DNA from: an uncultured Collinsella sp.
Lineage (GTDB): Bacteria; Actinomycetota; Coriobacteriia; Coriobacteriales; Coriobacteriaceae
Direction of reading: 5' to 3'
Assembly (NCBI GenBank): GCA_937925715.1
Contig: CALAMG010000022.1
Coordinates: 21,997-85,996, forward strand
Length of the DNA stretch: 64,000 nt
Part shown: piece after piece, positions 15,052-22,854 of the stretch
Layout: the number at the start of each line of letters is the position of its first letter
Numbering within the stretch: the stretch's first letter is position 1
Made by a program: the position numbers and the translations under genes
Notes under the pieces: model-generated
Seen by the model: only the letters and a program-made list of their open reading frames with translations
Told to the model about the DNA's origin: nothing
Database searches by the model: none

Positions 15052-15567
15052 ATGGAAGAACAAGCATTTAGACAGGCGGTCGAAGATCACCGGGATGTCG
15101 TATTTCGGATCGCATTGACGTACCTGCGCGATTGTGCCGACGCCGATGATGTTGCCCAGGATGTCTTTCTTAAGCTGCTTAAAAGCGATGGACATTTTGA
15201 GAGTTGGGAGCATCTTCGCCGCTGGCTTATCCGGGTCACGATCAATGAATGTAAATCGCTCTTTCGAAAGCCATGGAGGCGCGTGGAGGATATTGAGAAC
15301 TTGGCCGATTCGCTTTCGGCGGCGCAGGATGAGACCAAGGCGGTCTTGTCAGACGTTATGCGACTTCCGGAGCGATTCCGCGTTCCCATCGTGCTCTACT
15401 ACTATCTGGGCTTTTCGACCTCAGAGATTGCCGAGTTGTTGCATGTACCAGCCGCGACCGTTCGAACGCGTTTAGCTCGTGGTCGATCGAAGCTCAAATT
15501 CATCCTAGAGGAGGGCGACCGTGAAATCCAACCAAATCAAGCAGGCCTTCGAGTCCGTCCAAGCTGA
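15052..15567 (+). CDS. ECF-subfamily RNA polymerase sigma factor
   Basis: The 171-residue protein has sigma region 2 (HRDVVFRIALTYLRDCADADDVAQDVFLKLLKS, residues about 12-45, broken here by the core-binding and -10 recognition helices) and region 4 (FRVPIVLYYYLGFSTSEIAELL followed by the HTH VRTRLARGRSKLKF). Regions 1.1 and 3 are absent, as in ECF sigmas. GGAGG 5 bases upstream selects the ATG at 15052. It overlaps the next gene by 47 bases, indicating co-translation with its partner. Codon usage is less GC-rich than in the flanking rpo and rps genes, and the pair is bracketed by repeats, so it may be an insertion. Confidence 0.9.
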   Translation: MEEQAFRQAVEDHRDVVFRIALTYLRDCADADDVAQDVFLKLLKSDGHFESWEHLRRWLIRVTINECKSLFRKPWRRVEDIENLADSLSAAQDETKAVLSDVMRLPERFRVPIVLYYYLGFSTSEIAELLHVPAATVRTRLARGRSKLKFILEEGDREIQPNQAGLRVRPS

Positions 15568-16597
15568 TAGCGATCTTGCAGATCGCGTCCTTAATACCGC
15601 TGCGGGTGAGTCGCTTCATCGAAAGGGCCACGCGAAGCCTCTCTATGTTGCCGTAATCGGATGTCTCGCTGGAGTTTTGGCGACTGGAGGGGTCGCCTAC
15701 GCCGTTGTCAATTCCAGCTATTTTGCCTCAGCCTGGGGAAACCATGGCAACGGGGTTTCCATTACCTGGACCAACGGCGGCTCATCGGGAACTAAATATA
15801 CCTACACCAGAGAGTTTGGCGATGGCATCGCGCCCCAAAGCCTGGAAGGCGCAGTCCAGGAGGTTAATCTGTCCGTCGAGGGCAACGGCTATACGCTTGA
15901 TATCCATGAGATGGCAATCGACCAAAACGGCTGCGGAGCCGTGACGTTTACGTTGTCCAATCCAAATGGAGTTAACTACTACAAGCCAGCAGCAGAGATT
16001 GGCGAACTTGTTCTCTATGGTGAAGAAGAGCAGGGCATCGGCACGCCCGATATGAAGTTCGGCGAGGAATGGCCTGACACACGCAGCACCATTGATAAGG
16101 ACACATCAAGCGATACTGTCATTAATGGCACGATGTACTTTGCCGCTATGGATCGCGAGCGAGATTTGCAACATGCTGTCACCTGGAATATCCATTGGAC
16201 CGAGGGTGAAGGTGAGAGTGCGAGGCGGTTTGAGGCGTCGACACCCGAGTTCAATATTGGAGCGTACGTCGATACAAAGGAACTCCGCTCCGGTGACTCG
16301 CCTCTTGAGATTAGCCCGTTTTCCATCCAGACGCACATCGATGATTTGGGATATGAAGCAGTTGATAATAAGCTGACCGTCAGCTACAAGGATGGATCGG
16401 AGCAGATTATCGAAGATGACGACGCAGGGGTGTTCAACTTATATTTTTCTTATGGGCGCAATAGCGGAGAGAACATCTGGGTGCCAACGAAGTTGATTGA
16501 TGTCGATCAAGTTGTCTCGGTAACCCTTGAAATTGTGAGGTATACATCAACAGGGGAGACCGAAACGAAAGAGCCCTTTACCATCGTCTATTCGTAA
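15521..16597 (+). CDS. Membrane-anchored putative anti-sigma factor
   Basis: The 358-residue product has a short cytoplasmic N-terminus (about 40 residues), one transmembrane helix (YVAVIGCLAGVLATGGVAYAV, split here at about residues 42-62) and a 290-residue extracytoplasmic beta-rich domain of unknown fold. The start is a GTG inside the sigma gene preceded by GAGGAGG. The overlap with the ECF gene and the topology suggest it restrains that sigma factor and responds to an envelope signal. The cytoplasmic part is short and lacks a recognisable ZAS zinc motif (no HxxxCxxC). Role inferred from context; the ectodomain is not recognised. Confidence 0.7.
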   Translation: MKSNQIKQAFESVQADSDLADRVLNTAAGESLHRKGHAKPLYVAVIGCLAGVLATGGVAYAVVNSSYFASAWGNHGNGVSITWTNGGSSGTKYTYTREFGDGIAPQSLEGAVQEVNLSVEGNGYTLDIHEMAIDQNGCGAVTFTLSNPNGVNYYKPAAEIGELVLYGEEEQGIGTPDMKFGEEWPDTRSTIDKDTSSDTVINGTMYFAAMDRERDLQHAVTWNIHWTEGEGESARRFEASTPEFNIGAYVDTKELRSGDSPLEISPFSIQTHIDDLGYEAVDNKLTVSYKDGSEQIIEDDDAGVFNLYFSYGRNSGENIWVPTKLIDVDQVVSVTLEIVRYTSTGETETKEPFTIVYS

Positions 16598-16602
16598 GAT
16601 TT

Positions 16603-16638
16603 GGGGTCGCTTCCTACTAGGGGAAGCGGCCTCTTTTG
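16603..16638 (+). terminator. Intrinsic terminator after the sigma/anti-sigma pair
   Basis: GGTCGCTTCC pairs with GGAAGCGGCC (one G-T pair) and is followed by TCTTTT. Confidence 0.7.
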
Positions 16639-16712
16639 CGTTAAATGGAAACGCCGCCGATTTCCATGCGACAGATGAGAGCAGATCACCGCTGGAGCGC
16701 GACGTTTCCCAA

Positions 16713-16755
16713 GATAAAACCGACCAAAATAAACCTGTCCCTTTTTGGCAGGTAG
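16713..16755 (+). repeat. AAACCTG-type repeat, copy B
   Basis: Contains the core AAAATAAACCTGTCCCTTTT and ends in TTGGCAGGT. The left half is degenerate (ACCGACC rather than ACCTGCC), so the terminal hairpin is weaker than in copy C at 42.7 kb. It adjoins long-hairpin copy 3. Confidence 0.75.
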
Positions 16756-16777
16756 CGTTGCCTCGACGAGCATGTCG

Positions 16778-16914
16778 GATTCCCGGACCGGGCGGCCTGC
16801 GGTTTAAGTTTGTCGCGAGTTCCGCACGAGCCGGAGGCCACTTAATGTGGCCTCCGTGCGAGCCAGGACTGTAGAGCAGCAAACTTAAACCGCAGGCCGC
16901 CCGGGCCGGGAATC
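16778..16914. repeat. Long-hairpin repeat, copy 3 (137 nt)
   Basis: 35 bp arms at 16778-16812 and 16880-16914 with a single mismatch. The core is TCGCGAGTTCCGCACGAG, inner stem GGAGGCCAC/GTGGCCTCC, and CAGGACTGTAGAGCAG. Compared with copy 2 the arm tips (GATTCCCGG and TTAAGTTTG) are shared while the middle differs on both strands together. The rest of the gap to rpsL holds the rpsL promoter. Confidence 0.9.
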
Positions 16915-16999
16915 CGCCCATGCGCACAGGAGGGGATCCCTTTTGTGTAGGGTTTGCGGAAATGTGCCTATTTTGGGATACGCCCGGCGGCGTGGTCTG

Positions 17000-17028
17000 T
17001 TGACGGCACAGCTAACGCCACGTATCCT
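17000..17028 (+). promoter_or_regulatory. Candidate sigma70 promoter for rpsL
   Basis: TTGACG at 17000-17005 and TATCCT at 17023-17028 have a 17-base spacer. GGATACGCCCG at 16976-16986, just upstream, resembles motifs before rplC and rplB. Confidence 0.6.
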
Positions 17029-17121
17029 ATCGAACTGCGTGTTTCGTAGGGGGATGCTGACCCCTCGATTCAAGCCGTTGCACTTTACAGAAAGCTGGAA
17101 TCATTCGAGAAGGAGTACGCT

Positions 17122-17499
17122 TTGCCTACTATTAACCAGCTGGTTCGCCAGGGCCGTCGTTCCGTGCCCAAGAAGTCCAAGAACGCTGCTCTGCAGCACA
17201 ACTCCCAGAAGCGCGGCGTGTGCACCCGCGTCTTCACCACGAGCCCCAAGAAGCCGAACTCGGCTCTTCGTAAGGTTGCCCGTGTTCGCCTTGTCAACGG
17301 CATCGAAGTTACTGCTTACATCCCGGGTGAGGGCCACAACCTGCAGGAGCACTCCATCGTGCTCGTCCGCGGCGGTCGTGTCCGTGACCTCCCTGGTGTC
17401 CGTTATCACGTCATCCGTGGCGCCTACGACGCTGCTCCGGTCCAGAACCGTATGCAGGCCCGTTCCAAGTACGGTGCTAAGCGCCCCAAGGCCAAATAA
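17122..17499 (+). CDS. rpsL: Small ribosomal subunit protein uS12
   Basis: The 125-residue protein starts PTINQLVRQGR and has the decoding-centre loop TTSPKKPNSALRKVARVRL (one residue short of 20) with Lys at the position classically linked to streptomycin response, and the hydroxylatable Asp loop near LPGVRYHVIRG. It starts with TTG, supported by AAGGAG about 6 bases upstream. First gene of the str block rpsL-rpsG-fusA. Confidence 0.97.
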   Translation: MPTINQLVRQGRRSVPKKSKNAALQHNSQKRGVCTRVFTTSPKKPNSALRKVARVRLVNGIEVTAYIPGEGHNLQEHSIVLVRGGRVRDLPGVRYHVIRGAYDAAPVQNRMQARSKYGAKRPKAK

Positions 17500-17572
17500 G
17501 CCAGATAACGTTTTGATACTTTCGCCGTGTGCCGCCTAAGCGCCGCACGGTAGACACTTAAGGAGATTTCAC

Positions 17573-18046
17573 ATGCCGCGTCGTGCAGCAGCTAATCGTC
17601 GTGAGGTTCAGCCTGACGCCGTTTACAACAACCGCCTGGTGACTCAGCTCATCAACAAGGTCCTTCTTGACGGCAAGAAGGCCACCGCTGAGCGCATCGT
17701 TTACACCGCTTTCGAGATCGTTGCCGAGAAGTCCGAGGGTGGCGACGCTCTCGCTACCTTCAAGAAGGCTATGGACAACGTCAAGCCCACGCTCGAGGTT
17801 AAGCCCAAGCGTGTCGGTGGCGCTACCTATCAGGTCCCGATGGAGGTCAACTCCCGTCGTTCCACCGCTCTGGGTATCCGCTGGATCGTCAACTTCTCCC
17901 GCGCTCGCAAGGAGAAGACCATGGCCGAGCGTCTCGCCAACGAGATTCTCGACGCTTCCAACGGCCTGGGCGCTTCCGTCAAGAAGCGTGAGGACGTCTT
18001 CAAGATGGCCGAGGCCAACCGCGCGTTCTCTCACTATCGTTGGTAA
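17573..18046 (+). CDS. rpsG: Small ribosomal subunit protein uS7
   Basis: The 157-residue protein matches S7 over its whole length (RRAAANRREVQPDAVYNN, LINKVLLDGKK, ANRAFSHYRW at the C-terminus). S7 nucleates assembly of the 30S head and contacts E-site tRNA. AAGGAG lies about 8 bases upstream of the ATG. It ends 19 bases before fusA and is probably a translational regulator of the str operon, as in other bacteria. Confidence 0.97.
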   Translation: MPRRAAANRREVQPDAVYNNRLVTQLINKVLLDGKKATAERIVYTAFEIVAEKSEGGDALATFKKAMDNVKPTLEVKPKRVGGATYQVPMEVNSRRSTALGIRWIVNFSRARKEKTMAERLANEILDASNGLGASVKKREDVFKMAEANRAFSHYRW

Positions 18047-18065
18047 GTTAAGGTAAGGAACTAAC

Positions 18066-20165
18066 ATGGCTAAGCCTAAGTACAAGCTTTCCGATACCCG
18101 TAACATCGGCATCATGGCCCACATCGATGCCGGTAAGACCACCACGACCGAGCGTATTCTTTACTACACCGGTAAGACCCACAAGATCGGTGAGGTCCAT
18201 GAGGGCGCTGCCACCATGGACTGGATGGTTCAGGAGCAGGAGCGCGGCGTAACCATTACCTCCGCTGCTACCACGTGCTTCTGGAACAAGGACGGTAAGG
18301 ACTACCGCATCCAGATCATCGACACCCCGGGCCACGTTGACTTCACCGCCGAGGTCGAGCGCTGCCTGCGCGTCCTCGATGGCGCTGTCGCCGTCTTCGA
18401 CGCCGTTGCCGGCGTTCAGCCCCAGTCTGAGACCGTTTGGCGTCAGGCTTCTACCTTCAACGTCCCCCGCATCGCCTTTATCAACAAGTATGACCGCGTG
18501 GGCGCTGACTTCTTCAACGCTATCGAGACCATGAAGGATCGTCTCGACGCTAACGCCGTGGCCGCTCAGGTCCCGATGGGCGCCGAGGACAACTTCTGGG
18601 GCGTCATCGACCTGGTCACCATGACTGCATGGGACTTCAAGGCCGACGAGAAGGGTATGACCTACCCCGAGCCGATGGACGAGATCCCGGCTGAGTTCGC
18701 CGACATCGCTGCCACCAAGCGCGAGGAGCTCCTTGACGCTGCTGCCAGCTTTGACGACGAGCTCATGGAGAAGATCCTCATGGAGGAGGACTTCACCGTC
18801 GAGGAGCTTAAGGCCGCTCTGCGCAAGGGCGTTCTGGCCAACGAGCTCAACCTCGTCTTCGTGGGCTCCGCCTACAAGAACAAGGGCGTTCAGGAGCTGC
18901 TCGACGCTGTCGTCGACTACCTGCCCAGCCCGCTCGACGTTGAGGCCGTCACCGGTACCGATCCGGACACCGGCGAGGAGATCCAGCGTCATCCTTCCTT
19001 CGACGAGCCCTTCTCCGGCCTGGTCTTCAAGATCATGACCGACCCGTTCGTCGGTAAGCTCACCTACGTCCGCGTTTACTCCGGCCGCGCCGAGTCCGGC
19101 TCCTACGTTGTCAACGCTTCCAACGGTCAGCGCGAGCGCCTCGGCCGCATCCTCGAGATGAACGCCGCCGAGCGTATCGACCGTGACGACGCTGCCGCCG
19201 GCGACATCGTCGCTTGCGTCGGCTTCAAGAACTCCACCACCGGCGACACCCTGTGCGCCGAGGGCAAGGAGATCGTCCTCGAGAAGATCGAGTTCGCTAA
19301 GCCCGTTATCGACGTTGCCATCGAGCCCAAGACCAAGGCCGAGCAGGACAAGATGTCCCTGGCTCTGACCAAGCTCGCCGAGGAGGACCCGACCTTCCAG
19401 GTGTCCACCAACCACGAGACCGGCCAGACCATCATCGCCGGCATGGGCGAGCTGCACCTCGAGATCATCGTCGACCGTCTGCTCCGTGAGTTCAAGGTTG
19501 ACGCTAACGTTGGTAAGCCCCAGGTTGCCTACCGCGAGACCGCTGGTCACGACGTCGAGAAGGCTGAGGGCAAGTTCGTCCGTCAGTCCGGCGGTCGCGG
19601 TCAGTACGGCCACGCCGTCATCAAGCTCGAGAAGATGGAGGAGGGCTTCGGCTACGAGTTCGTCAACGCTATCGTCGGCGGCGTCGTGCCCAAGGAGTAC
19701 ATCCCGTCCATCGACAAGGGCATCCAGGAGGCCCTGAACACCGGTGTTATCGCCGGCTTCCCGGTCCTCGACGTTAAGGTCACCCTGTTCGACGGTTCTT
19801 ACCACGAGGTCGACTCCTCCGAGGCCGCCTTCAAGATCGCCGGTTCCATGGCTATCAAGGACGCCCTCAAGAAGTCCGACCCGCAGCTGCTCGAGCCGAT
19901 CATGGCTGTCGAGGTCGAGACCCCCGAGCAGTACATGGGCGACGTTATGGGCAACCTCTCCGGTCGCCGCGGCAAGATCGAGGGCATGGAGGATCGCAAG
20001 AACAGTAAGCTCATCCGTGCCAAGGTGCCGCTGGGCGAGATGTTCGGTTACGCTACCGACCTTCGCTCCCAGACCCAGGGCCGTGCATCCTACACGATGC
20101 AGTTCGACTCTTATGAGCCCGCGCCCAAGTCCATCGTGGACGAGGTCATGAGCAAGAACGCCTAA
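18066..20165 (+). CDS. fusA: Translation elongation factor G
   Basis: The 699-residue GTPase has G1 AHIDAGKTTTTERIL, G3 DTPGHVDFT, G4 NKYDRVGAD and domains II-V (domain IV around GGRGQYGHAV). The G4 motif has Tyr where NKMD is commoner, still within NKxD. It drives ribosome translocation. AAGGAAC precedes the ATG. The downstream gene is rpsJ, not tuf, so EF-Tu must be encoded elsewhere. Confidence 0.98.
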   Translation: MAKPKYKLSDTRNIGIMAHIDAGKTTTTERILYYTGKTHKIGEVHEGAATMDWMVQEQERGVTITSAATTCFWNKDGKDYRIQIIDTPGHVDFTAEVERCLRVLDGAVAVFDAVAGVQPQSETVWRQASTFNVPRIAFINKYDRVGADFFNAIETMKDRLDANAVAAQVPMGAEDNFWGVIDLVTMTAWDFKADEKGMTYPEPMDEIPAEFADIAATKREELLDAAASFDDELMEKILMEEDFTVEELKAALRKGVLANELNLVFVGSAYKNKGVQELLDAVVDYLPSPLDVEAVTGTDPDTGEEIQRHPSFDEPFSGLVFKIMTDPFVGKLTYVRVYSGRAESGSYVVNASNGQRERLGRILEMNAAERIDRDDAAAGDIVACVGFKNSTTGDTLCAEGKEIVLEKIEFAKPVIDVAIEPKTKAEQDKMSLALTKLAEEDPTFQVSTNHETGQTIIAGMGELHLEIIVDRLLREFKVDANVGKPQVAYRETAGHDVEKAEGKFVRQSGGRGQYGHAVIKLEKMEEGFGYEFVNAIVGGVVPKEYIPSIDKGIQEALNTGVIAGFPVLDVKVTLFDGSYHEVDSSEAAFKIAGSMAIKDALKKSDPQLLEPIMAVEVETPEQYMGDVMGNLSGRRGKIEGMEDRKNSKLIRAKVPLGEMFGYATDLRSQTQGRASYTMQFDSYEPAPKSIVDEVMSKNA

Positions 20166-20226
20166 GTTCGAGCTCCCTGTTACGTAATCCTGCGAGAACA
20201 TCTCTCGCACTCTTTGGAGGTTTAAG

Positions 20227-20535
20227 TTGGCTACCCAGAAGATCCGCATTCGCCTCAAGGGCTATGATCACGAGGTCGTCGATCAGTCCGCGAAGCTCAT
20301 CGTCGAGACCGCTCAGAAGACCGGCGCTCGCGTTTCCGGTCCTGTCCCCCTGCCCACCGAGCGCAACCTGTACACGGTTATCCGCTCGCCGCACGTGAAC
20401 AAGGACTCCCGTGAGCAGTTCGAGATGCGCACCCATAAGCGCCTCATCGACATCCTCGACCCCACCTCGGGCACCGTTGATTCGCTCATGCGTCTCGACC
20501 TCCCCGCTGGCGTCGACATCGACATCAAGCTCTAA
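20227..20535 (+). CDS. rpsJ: Small ribosomal subunit protein uS10
   Basis: The 102-residue S10 contains IRLKGYDHEVVD, the loop GPVPLPTERN and the C-terminal strand LPAGVDIDIKL. It starts with TTG, with GGAGGTT about 5 bases upstream. S10 also partners NusB in antitermination. It normally leads the S10 operon directly before rplC, but here a terminator follows and rplC lies 14 kb away. Confidence 0.97.
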   Translation: MATQKIRIRLKGYDHEVVDQSAKLIVETAQKTGARVSGPVPLPTERNLYTVIRSPHVNKDSREQFEMRTHKRLIDILDPTSGTVDSLMRLDLPAGVDIDIKL

Positions 20536-20554
20536 GCGATATCGCTCATAGCTT

Positions 20555-20596
20555 AAAGAGCCCCGCTGCCATTATGGTAGCGGGGCTCTTTTGTTT
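20555..20596 (+). terminator. Intrinsic terminator after rpsJ
   Basis: AAAGAGCCCCGCTGCC pairs with GGTAGCGGGGCTCTTTT across ATTAT. A TTTTGTTTT tail completes it. It cuts rpsJ off from any distal ribosomal genes. Confidence 0.92.
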
Positions 20597-20651
20597 TGAA
20601 TGGTGGCCTTGGGGGCCCGGATAATGCGGCCGAATGGGTGGCTATGGCGTC

Positions 20652-21428
20652 TTATTTACCCATGGGGCGCAGCGATGCCTCCTCAAAATGGAAGGATCGC
20701 AAGTCGTCTTCTGTCTCGATGCACGCGCGACCAAAGTCATCGACCGTTTGAAAGATTCCACGCGCCAGCTCGTCCCCAGCGGGGGAACGGGCGATAACGT
20801 GATCCCCAATCCAATTGAGATGACCGATATATTCGCCGTGGACGGTCGCGAGCGGTCCGGCGTCTTCTTCCATGGCGTTGAGACGCTCTGCCCATGTGTC
20901 TACAGCGTTCACGACCGCGTGATAGACCTCCTTGAGTAGCACATCGACGGCGGGAACATTCTCGTTGAGGTCCGAGAGACCGATTGCCGGCAGGCCGTCA
21001 TCGGGAACCTCCGAAGGCACATAGTTCACATTGACGCCAATGCCGCAGACGGCGAAAGGTTTGCCTTCGTTATCGCGTGCCGCCTCGACCAGAATGCCGC
21101 CGAGCTTGCGTCCTCGCGCGACCAGGTCGTTGGGCCATTTGAGGCCAATCTCGTTTGCAAGACCCTGCTTTTCGAGCGCCTCGAGCACCGCTAGGCCGCT
21201 GACGGCGGCAAGACCAGAGTACTTTGCAGGATTAACGCATGGACGCAGGACAATCGAAAGCAATAGGTTGCCGGCGGTTGAATCCCACTTGTGGCCGCGC
21301 CGGCCGCGTCCTGCCGTTTGCGCGCGGGCGGCAAGTCCTGTGCCGTGCGGCGCACCCTGTTTTCCTGCCTCGAGCAGGTCATCGTTGGTCGATCCGGTTA
21401 CATCGACAATCGTTAATTGGGCATCCAT
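20652..21428 (-). CDS. birA: Biotin-[acetyl-CoA carboxylase] ligase, short form without HTH
   Basis: The 258-residue enzyme has the biotinyl-AMP loop GRGRRGHKW, KWPNDL with the catalytic Lys, and GGILVE, then a small C-terminal SH3-like domain. It activates biotin with ATP and attaches it to AccB. The start at 21428 is supported by AAGGAGGT about 10 bases upstream, and MDAQLTIVDVTGSTND begins the catalytic domain, so the repressor-type N-terminal HTH is absent (class I). It is divergent from the FAS II operon that encodes its substrate AccB. Confidence 0.93.
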   Translation of the reverse strand: MDAQLTIVDVTGSTNDDLLEAGKQGAPHGTGLAARAQTAGRGRRGHKWDSTAGNLLLSIVLRPCVNPAKYSGLAAVSGLAVLEALEKQGLANEIGLKWPNDLVARGRKLGGILVEAARDNEGKPFAVCGIGVNVNYVPSEVPDDGLPAIGLSDLNENVPAVDVLLKEVYHAVVNAVDTWAERLNAMEEDAGPLATVHGEYIGHLNWIGDHVIARSPAGDELARGIFQTVDDFGRACIETEDDLRSFHFEEASLRPMGK

Positions 21429-21522
21429 AGCGGCTGCTACCTCCTTATTGAATAAGTGAATGACGCAATGGTGTCGAGAGATAGACACAATGTGAAGCCT
21501 TTGTCGCATTTGGACAATTTAA

Positions 21523-21538
21523 TGTTAACACGTCAACA
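21523..21538. promoter_or_regulatory. Operator-like near-palindrome 1 in the birA-fabH interval
   Basis: TGTTAACACGTCAACA reads as two half-sites TGTTAACA and (complement) TGTTGACG, six of eight bases alike. It recurs 48 bp downstream. The site is between divergent birA and fabH and may bind a fatty-acid-synthesis regulator of unknown family. Confidence 0.5.
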
Positions 21539-21570
21539 AAGACTGAAATGCGTTATCCTCTCTTGGTCGA

Positions 21571-21586
21571 TGTAAACACGTCAACA
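21571..21586. promoter_or_regulatory. Operator-like near-palindrome 2 before fabH
   Basis: TGTAAACACGTCAACA differs from site 1 at one position. It ends 19 bases before the fabH start, so a bound protein would block transcription or initiation. A TATCCT at 21553-21558 between the two sites could be the fabH -10 box. Confidence 0.5.
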
Positions 21587-21604
21587 ACTCAAAGGAGGTT
21601 AGTG

Positions 21605-22564
21605 ATGGGTTTCACGATTCTTGGAACAGGTTCGGCACTTCCTGAGCGCAGTGTTTCCAATGACGAGCTGTCTGAGTTCCTCGATACCTCGGATGAGTGG
21701 ATTTTTACTCGCACAGGTATCAAGAGCCGCCACGTCTGCACCACCGAGTCACTTGACGACCTTGCCGTAGCAGCGAGCGAGCGGGCACTCCAGGTGTCCG
21801 GAATCGACGCGAGCCAGCTGGATCTGATCGTCTGCTCGACGACGACGGGTGACCACCTTGTTCCCGCCGAGGCGTGTGCCGTTGCTGAGCGACTAGGCGC
21901 GACGTGCCCTGCCTTCGATGTCTCGGCGGCTTGTGCCGGCTTCGTATTTGCGCTCGATGTCGCCGAGGGCTATATCGCCCGCAGCCGTGCCGAGCGCGTG
22001 CTTGTTGTTGCTGCCGAGCAGATGACGCGCGCGCTCGAGTGGACCGACCGTGCCACCTGCGTGCTATTTGGCGATGGGGCAGGCGCCGCAGTGATTGAAG
22101 CTGGGGGAGACAACCCCCTTGCCGTTGAGCTTTCGACGGCGCCCGACGTCGAGACGTTGCGCGTTCCCGGTCTGGTCGGTACCTCGCCGTTTAAGGCTTC
22201 CGCAGATAGCGCGAGCGTGCTGTCCATGAATGGCCGCCGCGTGTTCAAGTTCGGCGTCAACGCCATCTGTGACACGGTCCATAAGCTTGCGATCGATGCG
22301 AGCATTTTGGTCGAAGACATCGATCATTTTGTATTCCATCAGGCTAACGAACGAATCCTGAGCCAGGCGGTCAAGCGTCTGGGCGTGCCGGACGAGCGTG
22401 TGGTTCGCACGTTGCGCGAGACCGGCAACATTTCGAGCGCATGCATTCCGCTTGCCCTCGACCGGCTGGCAAACGCCGGTGCACTTCACACGGGCGACAC
22501 GATCGCCTTGGTTGGATTTGGCGCCGGTCTGGATATAGGTGGCTATCTGCTTCGTTGGAAGTAG
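21605..22564 (+). CDS. fabH: 3-oxoacyl-ACP synthase III
   Basis: The 319-residue condensing enzyme has the catalytic Cys in DVSAACAGF (about residue 112), His in VFHQANERI and Asn in RETGNISSA. It condenses an acyl-CoA starter with malonyl-ACP. AAAGGAGG about 9 bases upstream selects the ATG at 21605; an in-frame upstream ATG would add 19 residues overlapping the operator-like site. First gene of a ten-gene fatty acid operon. Confidence 0.95.
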   Translation: MGFTILGTGSALPERSVSNDELSEFLDTSDEWIFTRTGIKSRHVCTTESLDDLAVAASERALQVSGIDASQLDLIVCSTTTGDHLVPAEACAVAERLGATCPAFDVSAACAGFVFALDVAEGYIARSRAERVLVVAAEQMTRALEWTDRATCVLFGDGAGAAVIEAGGDNPLAVELSTAPDVETLRVPGLVGTSPFKASADSASVLSMNGRRVFKFGVNAICDTVHKLAIDASILVEDIDHFVFHQANERILSQAVKRLGVPDERVVRTLRETGNISSACIPLALDRLANAGALHTGDTIALVGFGAGLDIGGYLLRWK

Positions 22565-22615
22565 TCGCACATAGGAAATAAAAACGCCCTAGGGCACAAC
22601 CAAAGGAGAACTACC

Positions 22616-22852
22616 ATGGCAGATCAGAAGACCTTCGAGCGCGTTTGCGACGTTATCCGCGAGACCGCTGGTCTTGACGACGTTGAGATGAAGCCCGAGT
22701 CCACGCTCGAGGAGATTGGTCTCGACAGCCTGGGCACCGTCGAGATCCTCGTCGCCGTCGAGGACGAGTTTGGCATCCAGCTCGATACCGAGGAGAACCC
22801 CAAGACGGTCGGCGAGTTCGCCGATACGGTCGAGGCGGCATTGGAGAAGTAG
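22616..22852 (+). CDS. acpP: Acyl carrier protein
   Basis: The 78-residue acidic protein has the phosphopantetheine site GLDSLGTVEIL (Ser about residue 38) with Gly where Asp or Met is commoner after DSL. Four-helix ACP length. AAAGGAG is 8 bases upstream. It carries the growing chain between FabD, FabH, FabG, FabZ, FabK and FabF. Confidence 0.95.
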   Translation: MADQKTFERVCDVIRETAGLDDVEMKPESTLEEIGLDSLGTVEILVAVEDEFGIQLDTEENPKTVGEFADTVEAALEK

Positions 22853-22854
22853 AG

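Noticed and set aside
18048..20258. Long minus-strand open frame opposite fusA
   Set aside because: Antisense shadow of fusA; low-complexity Leu/Gly/Val composition and no start signal.
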